7,838 bases of DNA, taken from NCBI GenBank assembly GCA_002168015.1, contig NHCX01000033.1, forward strand, positions 1 through 7,838, given 5' to 3'. This DNA comes from Verrucomicrobia bacterium TMED44 (GTDB lineage: Bacteria > Verrucomicrobiota > Verrucomicrobiia > Opitutales > Seribacteraceae). The notes beneath the pieces are model-generated. The model saw only the letters and a program-made list of their open reading frames with translations. It did no database searches and was not told the DNA's origin. Below are positions 1 to 6,114 of this stretch, in pieces. Every line of letters starts with the position of its first letter. Within the stretch, counting starts at the first letter, position 1. Both the position numbers and the translations under genes were made by a program.

Positions 1-2584
1 TGTCATTTTCAATTTTTGAACGAAGTTCGATTATAGTTTCTTGCAATTGCTTAAATTCCATTGTCTTTTGCTGCTTTTCTTTTTGTAAATTTTCTTGGTG
101 TAGAATTCCTTTGTCGTCGATTTCGTTTCTCAATGCTCTCACCATCGTTTTGAAATGATTTACCTCATGACTTTGAGAAGCCATTGCTTTTTGTACAGCT
201 TCTTGTTTAGCAATTTCAAGCATTTCCAGTTCATCTCGTAAAGACGCTACGGTACTACGAAGAGCATTTAGTTCAAGCGAAGATTTTGACTGAGCCCGTT
301 GCACTTCATCTTGAATCTTTTGTTGGTTTTGCTCAAGTTTCTCACGCAGACTTGAAACAGTTTTGCGTAAATTTTCGTTTTCTGACATTGACCGAGAAAT
401 TGCAATTTGCACAGCCTCTTCCTTCTCTTCTTTTGCTCGGTCAAGATTTTCTCTGGTTTGAGTAATGTTAGTTTTCAGTGTGGTGATCTCTTTCTGAAAT
501 TTTGCTTTAATCAATTGGGCTACATCTTCTTTTTCAATAGCTAGATGTTCACACTTCTCTCTTGTTTGAAAAAGTGATGTTTGCAATGATTTAATTTCCT
601 GAGAATATTGTGCAGATATTCTGGCTCCAATTTCTGACTTATCTAACTCAGCTTTCTCTAATTCATTCCTTAGGTCCTCGATTGTAGTCTTTAAAGATTT
701 GACCTCCAGTAGTCCAACGGCCGAGATTTTTTGGATTTTTTCATCGGATCGGCTCTGCTCCATATCAAGTTTTTCTCTCAGTGAGCTCAATGAAGATCTT
801 AAATGTGTTATTTCAATTTGAGATGTAGAAAGTGCTTGTTGCACCTTGAAATCTTGCTCGTTTTGGTTTGTTTCAAGTTCGGTTCTCAGATTAGAAACTG
901 TTTCCCTCAGGCTCTTAATTTCGTTTTCAGATTTTGCTTCAACAGCTTGAACTTTTTCCTCAACCTTAATTTTTTCTTGATCAAATCGTTCCCTAACTGA
1001 AGACAAAGTGTTTTTGAGTTGAACAATTTCCTGATTAGACCTTGACGCTACTTTTTCTAGCTCTTCTTCTTTTTCTAAATCTTTTCTTTCGAGCTTAAGC
1101 CTTAGATCGGATATGGTGTTTTTAAATTGCTCTAACTTTTGATTTCCTTCCGAAATCGTTTTTTGCAATCTGTCATCAGATCTAGTTTGGTTAAACTCAA
1201 GTTTTTCTCTTAACATGGCGAGAGATTTCTTCAGTTGAGAAATCTCGTTTTGTGATTTGGCGGTTGCTCTCTGAACTGCATCATCTTTTTCGGCTTTTGC
1301 TTGTTCAAGTTCTTCCCGAATTTCAGAAATAGTATTTTTAAGCGACTGGACCTCTATTTGATTAGATGCATTTACTTTTTGAAGAGAAGCCTCATTTCTC
1401 GACTGAATATCATCAATCCCAATCCTGAGGGACCCAATCGTTTCCTTGAGTTGAGAGATTTCATTTTGAGAAGTGGATCTAGCAATTTGAATTTGTTCCT
1501 CTTTTTCTATTTTTGATTTTTCAAGTTCTTCTCTTAACTCTGAGGCAGTTTCCTTTAATGTTTTAATTTCAGCCGCAGAGGCGGACATGGCTCTCTGGAC
1601 AGAGTCGGCCTCATGATCCTTTGCCAAGTCCAACTTGTTACGGGTTTGTAACAAGGAATTCTTAAGATGCTTAATTTCATTATTTGAACTTCTTAGAGAT
1701 TGTTGAACCGCATCATCTTTCGCTGATTCTGCCTTATCTAATTCTTCTCTTAAGGTTTCAATTGATTTTTTTAAACTTTGAACCTCAACATAATTTTGAC
1801 TTTTAAACTTCTGTAATTTGTCTTCTTCTCTTGCTTTGAGAAATTCGAGTTTTTCCCTTGATTTTGAGAGGGTTGTTTGAAGCGATTTTATTTCCCCTGA
1901 ACTTGAGGATATAGCTCTTTGTATAGCAATAGAACTTTTATTTTCTGCTTCTTCAAGTTCAGATCTTAGTGCGGAAATTGTATTATGTAGAGCATTAAGC
2001 TCTGTTTGACCAGCGACACGAATTTTTTGGATATTGTCCTGATGCTGATCTGTCAGACGGTCAATTCTTTCTCTAAGGTTTGTAGATGACTGCCTAAGTT
2101 GACTGATTTCTTGAAAAGATTCTCTCCTGACATTTTGATCTACTTCTTCTTTTTTCTGTTCAGCTTGATCAAGACTTTCTCGGAGTGTTGAAATATTTTT
2201 CTTTAATTGTTCAATTTCCATTTGAGCGGAACTTCTCTCTTTTTGAACAGTCTCCTCAACTTTTACTTTTTGTTCTTCAAGTTTAGATCTTAAGTCGTTA
2301 ATGATTGATTTATATTGATCATGTGATTTTAAGGCAGCACTTTCTGATTTCTGTTTTTCCTCATTAAACTCATGAACTTTTAAATCAAGAGAGCTTCTTA
2401 ATTCATTTATTGAAAATCGGAATTGATTTTTTTCATCTTCAGATTTCCTGTGAATCTCTTGCACTTCAGATTCGTGTTCATGTTCAATACTTTCCAATTC
2501 ATCTCGTAACGAAACAATGGTCTGTTTGAGAAACCGATTTTCATGTTCCAATAAATCAGCCTCATCTAGGGGTAATTGAGACAT
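1..2584 (-). CDS. Giant 36-residue-repeat coiled-coil protein (N-terminal 861 residues; 3' end off window)
   Basis: An open frame runs from ATG at 2584-2582 to the window edge with no stop, giving 861 complete codons. I do not recognise a named family. Residues 1-31 form a short head with the only proline (residue 5); residues 32-859 are 23 full 36-residue repeats. The composition is E/K/Q/S-rich, with no tryptophan and one cysteine (residue 678), as expected for a continuous alpha helix. There is no signal peptide, membrane segment, Walker motif or other globular domain in the visible part, so a cytoplasmic location is inferred. If fully helical, the visible part would be roughly 130 nm long. 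It could be a cytoskeletal or filament-forming coiled-coil protein, a scaffold, or the rod of a larger protein whose C-terminal domain is outside the window; the sequence does not decide. It is divergent from the lipoprotein gene and has no clear Shine-Dalgarno. The reading frame is very secure, the function is not. Confidence 0.93.
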   Translation of the reverse strand, partial: MSQLPLDEADLLEHENRFLKQTIVSLRDELESIEHEHESEVQEIHRKSEDEKNQFRFSINELRSSLDLKVHEFNEEKQKSESAALKSHDQYKSIINDLRSKLEEQKVKVEETVQKERSSAQMEIEQLKKNISTLRESLDQAEQKKEEVDQNVRRESFQEISQLRQSSTNLRERIDRLTDQHQDNIQKIRVAGQTELNALHNTISALRSELEEAENKSSIAIQRAISSSSGEIKSLQTTLSKSREKLEFLKAREEDKLQKFKSQNYVEVQSLKKSIETLREELDKAESAKDDAVQQSLRSSNNEIKHLKNSLLQTRNKLDLAKDHEADSVQRAMSASAAEIKTLKETASELREELEKSKIEKEEQIQIARSTSQNEISQLKETIGSLRIGIDDIQSRNEASLQKVNASNQIEVQSLKNTISEIREELEQAKAEKDDAVQRATAKSQNEISQLKKSLAMLREKLEFNQTRSDDRLQKTISEGNQKLEQFKNTISDLRLKLERKDLEKEEELEKVASRSNQEIVQLKNTLSSVRERFDQEKIKVEEKVQAVEAKSENEIKSLRETVSNLRTELETNQNEQDFKVQQALSTSQIEITHLRSSLSSLREKLDMEQSRSDEKIQKISAVGLLEVKSLKTTIEDLRNELEKAELDKSEIGARISAQYSQEIKSLQTSLFQTREKCEHLAIEKEDVAQLIKAKFQKEITTLKTNITQTRENLDRAKEEKEEAVQIAISRSMSENENLRKTVSSLREKLEQNQQKIQDEVQRAQSKSSLELNALRSTVASLRDELEMLEIAKQEAVQKAMASQSHEVNHFKTMVRALRNEIDDKGILHQENLQKEKQQKTMEFKQLQETIIELRSKIEND
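8..2491 (-). repeat. 23 tandem 108-bp / 36-residue coding repeats
   Basis: Residues 32-859 of the coiled-coil gene divide into 23 consecutive units of exactly 36 residues (23 x 108 = 2484 bp) with no gap or insertion. Numbering each unit so that it ends in the L-R-x-x-L-E/D motif, position 32 is Arg in all 23 and position 36 is Asp or Glu in all 23. Position 11 is Gln in 21, position 20 is Glu in 21, and position 17 is a small residue (Ser, Gly or Ala) in 17. Hydrophobic positions fall near 2, 10, 13, 21, 24, 28, 31 and 35. The units are clearly diverged from one another at both protein and DNA level, so this is an old repeat and not a recent array. The array is still in phase where the window ends. 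Confidence 0.95.
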
Positions 2585-2678
2585 TCAATTAATTAATATA
2601 TCTAGGACCGAATTGTAAATACAAAGTTGCACTAATGCGAAACTACCTGATAAGGATGTAAGGATAAGTTTTAATAAA
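2585..2678. promoter_or_regulatory. Divergent intergenic region between coiled-coil and lipoprotein genes
   Basis: These 94 AT-rich bases separate two divergently transcribed genes and must hold both starts of transcription unless one is read from farther away. On the minus strand, TTGTAT (2624-2619) and TATATT (2600-2595) lie 18 bases apart, ending 10 bases before the coiled-coil ATG; that would leave an almost leaderless message. On the plus strand, TTGCAC (2627-2632) is followed after 16 bases by a poor -10 (GATAAG, 2649-2654). An AAGGA at 2660-2664 lies 14 bases before the lipoprotein ATG, which is long for a Shine-Dalgarno. These are eye-matched motifs only; no operator palindrome stands out. 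Confidence 0.35.
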
Positions 2679-3863
2679 ATGAAACCGTCTTCCATTTTTT
2701 ACCCATCGATATTTTTTCTGAGTTTTTTTTCAGGGTGCCAAGATGGTTCAAATGTTGCCCATTCTCCAGAGTTAATTGCAGGCAAAGATGCTTCTCAATC
2801 GAGTAATATTGCCGATTTACTCACTGGTCATTCAGGTGAAGTTGATCTTAATGAATTACTGACCCTCGAAATTGAAAATAAGAGCAACAAAAATGCTGAT
2901 CAACTCGCGATCTTTTATGGCATAGAACCTCCAGAATCAAACCGTACGCTACCAAATGAAGAAGCGCTTTCAATGGTGGAAGATGATTTCACAAATGCTC
3001 CTCCTATTGTTTCCGATAAAAACTTAGCTTTAGCCAAAGCAAATCTCGGAAAACTCAATGATTTAGAAAATTCTACCGTCGCAAAAGATGCAACGATTGC
3101 TACTCTTAAGGAACTTAACGCGGCATTGCTTGAGGAAAATGATAGACTACGAGAATTTAATCTATCCCAAGTTGATGATAATTTAGATTTGATAGATAGA
3201 AGCGAGCAGCCACAAAATATTACTCAGATTGGAGATTTAAAGGGACAATTAGAAATCCAGAAAATACAAATTGAAGAGTTGCAGTCAGATAATAAGATTC
3301 TTGAAGGAAAAGTATTAGAATTAACCAAAAATCCTTATTCTAAAATTAAACTTTCAACTCCCGTCCCTCTCAGAGGTTTTAATGTAACCAAGGAGGTTAA
3401 ACCTTTACCGGCTAATACAGAACTTGCAGAACTTCAATTTGATGCTGTGGTCACCTCGATTAACGGGAAAAACAAAGAGGCATTCTATACAGAATTTTTT
3501 GTTTTAATGGATGATCTCGAAACTTTGCTCCTTAAAAGTGATCTTGATCTTTCTGACTTTCCAAAACTTGATTCCTACAGCGAGCTTTGGGCTAGGTCAC
3601 GTAAAAATCCCTTCTTATATCCTGGAGTTCAAAAAAAGATTAGGACGCTTCTCCTTAATCAAGTAAATGATGGTAAAGGTAAGAGAATCCGTACAGATAT
3701 TGACGGTGCAGGAGTGGTTCTTGATTTAAGTACAGGCAACTATAATGTTATTGGAAGTGCTGCATTGGGGAAAATTGGGGTTACATGGAACGCCCCGATT
3801 AAGATTACTTCCGGTCTTAATAAATTATCTTTAACGCTTGCCAATTCTTCATGGAGTTTATGA
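2679..3863 (+). CDS. Predicted lipoprotein with central coiled coil, function unknown
   Basis: 394 residues; family not recognised. The N-terminus has one Lys, a hydrophobic stretch (residues 6-18) and a lipobox-like F-S-G-C, with Cys20 the predicted lipidated residue. Position -3 is Phe, so the lipobox is not ideal. The +2 residue is Gln, not the Asp that retains lipoproteins in the inner membrane of enterobacteria, so outer-membrane sorting is possible. Residues 21-110 are polar, acidic and probably disordered. Residues about 115-218 contain two heptad-like helical stretches broken near 165-182 by a D/N/Q/P-rich segment. Residues about 245-394 look globular (mixed polar and hydrophobic, ending in beta-like alternation, last residues SWSL). 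The start is chosen because it opens directly onto the signal peptide. It is divergent from the giant coiled-coil gene and 63 bases upstream of the transporter gene on the same strand. A periplasmic, membrane-anchored structural or spacer role is inference. Confidence 0.8.
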   Translation: MKPSSIFYPSIFFLSFFSGCQDGSNVAHSPELIAGKDASQSSNIADLLTGHSGEVDLNELLTLEIENKSNKNADQLAIFYGIEPPESNRTLPNEEALSMVEDDFTNAPPIVSDKNLALAKANLGKLNDLENSTVAKDATIATLKELNAALLEENDRLREFNLSQVDDNLDLIDRSEQPQNITQIGDLKGQLEIQKIQIEELQSDNKILEGKVLELTKNPYSKIKLSTPVPLRGFNVTKEVKPLPANTELAELQFDAVVTSINGKNKEAFYTEFFVLMDDLETLLLKSDLDLSDFPKLDSYSELWARSRKNPFLYPGVQKKIRTLLLNQVNDGKGKRIRTDIDGAGVVLDLSTGNYNVIGSAALGKIGVTWNAPIKITSGLNKLSLTLANSSWSL

Positions 3864-3926
3864 AGTAAACTAAATCCCCCGTTTTTTATAATGTACAGGC
3901 ATTAAAATCACATTACACATACTAAT
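3864..3926 (+). promoter_or_regulatory. Candidate promoter of the DUF1538/PII-like pair
   Basis: The gap before the transporter contains a perfect TATAAT (3887-3892) whose expected start point would lie near 3899, leaving a leader of about 27 bases. No good -35 sits 16-18 bases upstream, so it may need an activator or may be chance in AT-rich DNA. The transporter ATG lacks a recognisable Shine-Dalgarno. A 6-bp inverted repeat (TAATGT at 3889-3894, ACATTA at 3910-3915) flanks the putative start point and could be a weak operator or leader hairpin. A second 6-bp hairpin spans the lipoprotein stop codon (3847-3865) but has no T-run directly after it. Confidence 0.35.
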
Positions 3927-6113
3927 ATGAGTACTGAACAATCATCCGATTCTAAACGATTGCAATTAACGGCTCAGCAAAAGCTATCTATTCTATTCAC
4001 TTTCGCAAAAGATAAGGTCGTTGAGCAAATACAATGCGTTTGGTTTATAATATTATACCTTATTGTTTTTCAGGTTCTAGTACTTGGATTACCTATTGTA
4101 TACTCCCTGATGATCGCAGTCGGAATCATTATCGTGATTATTGGTTTAGCTTTCTTTATGGAAGGATTGCGATTAGGACTTATGCCTTTAGGGGAATCTT
4201 TAGGTTCGACCCTGCCCCGAAAAAAAATTCTTGGCATTCCCTGCTTACCAGCAAGCTTAGCTTTTGGTTTCGTTCTGGGTGCGTTCGCAACTTTTGCTGA
4301 ACCAGCGATTGGTGTTTTGAGAGCTGCAGGATCAGGCGTTGACCCTACTCTTGCCCCGCTTCTTTGGACAATTCTTAATACTGGGGCTGAAACACTCGTT
4401 TATTCTGTTGGAGTGGGCGTTGGAATCGCGGTGCTTCTTGGTGTTCTCAGGTTTTACAAAGGTTGGTCACTCAAGCCATTCATATACATCGGAGTAGTAG
4501 TCTTATCCTCTTTCACGCTTTACTTCCAATTTTCCGATGCGAGACTTCAACATGTTCTCGGACTGGCATGGGATTGCGGTGCGGTTACAACTGGTCCAGT
4601 AACTGTTCCCCTTGTCTTAGCACTTGGAATTGGAGTTTGTCGGATAGTTTCGACTGGTGGATCGAGTAATACCGGTTTTGGTGTTGTCACACTAGCTTCG
4701 CTTTTTCCCATATTGGCGGTCAAATGCTATGCTCTATTCCTATTTTCCTCGGATAACTATTACAATGCTACTTATTCTGAAGCAGATTGGCATAAAAATG
4801 CTGGTGAATATGGAAAAAATTATAATCCCGATCTGCAAAGATTTGGAGACATTGTCGCTAAGAGACGATTGGAATCAGCAGGAAGTGCCACGGGAAGCCA
4901 AATTGCTCGAACCCTTTCTGCTGATGACTTAGTCAAGGTCAAGAAATCCTTGAAAGAAACGGGTAAATTACCAACAGGTTTTTCTTTAAAGACTCAAATT
5001 TCAGGAAACTCGCTTAATGCAATTCCTCTTGAAGAAAACGATGAAGCCTCCCGATCTATTGTGAAACCTACCACGACTCAATCGATCATTGTAAAAGAAG
5101 GCGTTTCTAGCCCAGATGAAGTTTGGGATCCAAATACTGAGATTTCTACTGCTATGACAAATAATTTTGATTTCTTTCCAAATCTCTTCAAGCCCGAGGA
5201 GGATGCCAATGGAAATGGAATTCTAGATCCCGGAGAAGATATTTACAGTATCAATGAAAAAGGAGAACTTGTTTACAACAAGCCAGGAGAATCATATCCC
5301 GATGCTAAGCTTGAGGGCCCTGACCAAGACCGCGGGGCAATCGAAGGAGCTTTGTGGGCAATAGTTCCACTTTGTCTTATACTATTAGCTGTCCTTGTAA
5401 TCGGTCTTCAACAACGACCGAAGTATTACGATGAATTAATAATAGGAATTGCTTGTGCCGTAATAGGTATGGCACTTTTCAATCTTGGCATTTCTTTGGG
5501 TTTAACTCCATTGGGCGAACAATTGGGTGGAAATGTTGTATCCAGTTTTGCTGCCATCGAGCCATGGGCATCGGAAGGGTTTGTTGAGCCTATGTTTGCA
5601 TCATCGACTGCAGGTAAATGTTTGGCCATTTTATTTGGATTTATTCTTGGGTATGGAGCAACACTTGCTGAACCTGCTCTAAATGCACTCGGGGCCACGG
5701 TTGAAAAGATAACCGTTGGAGCCTTCAAAAAGAATCTTCTTATGCAAACGGTTGCTACAGGAGTAGCCATTGGTATCGCTACTGGTGTGGCAAAGATTGC
5801 TTTTAACCTCGACCTTTGGTATTTATTAGTTCCACCATATACGATTTTAATCCTGATCACGTTTCTTTCCAGTGAGGATTTCGTAAATTTCGGTTGGGAC
5901 AGTGCAGGTGTTACAACGGGCCCAATTACAGTTCCTTTAGTTCTTGCTATGGGCTTGGGTATCGGTTCTAAAACTGGTGCTATTGATGGTTTTGGTGTGC
6001 TAGCATTGGCTTCTATCGGACCGATTATTACAGTGTTAACTGTTGGTCTGATTGTTAGAAAAAAACCGAAAACCGACGAAGACGATAACCTGGCTACAGG
6101 GGAGGCCGCATAA
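3927..6113 (+). CDS. DUF1538 family membrane protein, two-repeat putative transporter with EF-hand-like linker
   Basis: 728 residues. Two homologous hydrophobic halves, about 33-275 and 473-712, each match my knowledge of the DUF1538 family. They share three landmarks: LGLMPLGESLG (83-93) against LGLTPLGEQLG (524-534); FGFVLGAFATFAEPA (113-127) against FGFILGYGATLAEPA (570-584); and the block WDCGAVTTGPVTVPLVLA (215-232) against WDSAGVTTGPITVPLVLA (657-674). Each half has about six or seven membrane segments. The TTGP-x-TVPLVLA block, Gly- and Thr-rich within the membrane, is the best candidate for a substrate path, but the substrate is unknown. Residues about 275-472 are a polar linker with a calcium-loop motif at 426-437. 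The N-terminus and the acidic C-terminal tail are probably cytoplasmic. The gene is followed after one base by a triple PII-like protein, suggesting PII-type control of transport. The start codon has no Shine-Dalgarno but gives a sensible short hydrophilic N-terminus. Confidence 0.93.
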   Translation: MSTEQSSDSKRLQLTAQQKLSILFTFAKDKVVEQIQCVWFIILYLIVFQVLVLGLPIVYSLMIAVGIIIVIIGLAFFMEGLRLGLMPLGESLGSTLPRKKILGIPCLPASLAFGFVLGAFATFAEPAIGVLRAAGSGVDPTLAPLLWTILNTGAETLVYSVGVGVGIAVLLGVLRFYKGWSLKPFIYIGVVVLSSFTLYFQFSDARLQHVLGLAWDCGAVTTGPVTVPLVLALGIGVCRIVSTGGSSNTGFGVVTLASLFPILAVKCYALFLFSSDNYYNATYSEADWHKNAGEYGKNYNPDLQRFGDIVAKRRLESAGSATGSQIARTLSADDLVKVKKSLKETGKLPTGFSLKTQISGNSLNAIPLEENDEASRSIVKPTTTQSIIVKEGVSSPDEVWDPNTEISTAMTNNFDFFPNLFKPEEDANGNGILDPGEDIYSINEKGELVYNKPGESYPDAKLEGPDQDRGAIEGALWAIVPLCLILLAVLVIGLQQRPKYYDELIIGIACAVIGMALFNLGISLGLTPLGEQLGGNVVSSFAAIEPWASEGFVEPMFASSTAGKCLAILFGFILGYGATLAEPALNALGATVEKITVGAFKKNLLMQTVATGVAIGIATGVAKIAFNLDLWYLLVPPYTILILITFLSSEDFVNFGWDSAGVTTGPITVPLVLAMGLGIGSKTGAIDGFGVLALASIGPIITVLTVGLIVRKKPKTDEDDNLATGEAA
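5202..5237 (+). other. EF-hand-like calcium-binding loop in the transporter linker
   Basis: Residues 426-437 of the DUF1538 protein read DANGNGILDPGE. This fits the 12-residue EF-hand loop: Asp at 1, Asn at 3, Asn at 5, Gly at 6, Leu at 8, Asp at 9 and Glu at 12. Residues on either side are acidic but no strong flanking E and F helices are evident, so a dockerin-like or stand-alone calcium loop is as likely as a true EF-hand pair. Only one loop is seen. Which side of the membrane the linker faces is not determined by the sequence. Confidence 0.6.
6099..6105 (+). promoter_or_regulatory. Shine-Dalgarno of the PII-like gene
   Basis: GGGGAGG lies inside the last codons of the transporter gene, 9 bases before the ATG at 6115. 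It fixes the PII-like start at 6115 and argues against any in-frame start farther upstream, which would overlap the transporter. It is the clearest ribosome binding site in the window, in contrast to the weak sites of the other genes, and suggests strong or coupled translation of the regulator. Confidence 0.8.
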
Positions 6114-6114
6114 T

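Noticed and set aside
803..1516. Short plus-strand open frames (803-1000, 1301-1516) rich in Phe, Leu and Asn
   Set aside because: They are antisense to the coiled-coil gene, and their composition is the complement of its Glu/Lys/Gln codons; no ribosome site or domain supports them.
1..2584. SMC/Rad50-type ATPase or phage tail-fibre identity for the coiled-coil gene
   Set aside because: No Walker A motif or globular head is present at the N-terminus, no collagen-like or fibre motif is seen, and there are no phage genes nearby; the missing C-terminus prevents a complete exclusion.
3847..3865. Six-bp hairpin across the lipoprotein stop codon as a terminator
   Set aside because: The stem is short and the nearest T-run begins 17 bases later, so it does not fit a rho-independent terminator.
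4034..4932. Plus-strand frames inside the transporter gene (4034-4300, 4463-4669, 4729-4932)
   Set aside because: They are out-of-frame shadows of the DUF1538 coding sequence without any supporting signal.
6052..6114. Upstream in-frame extension of the PII-like gene by 21 residues
   Set aside because: It would overlap the transporter and uses a non-ATG start; the ATG at 6115 has a strong Shine-Dalgarno at proper spacing and begins a normal PII-like N-terminus.
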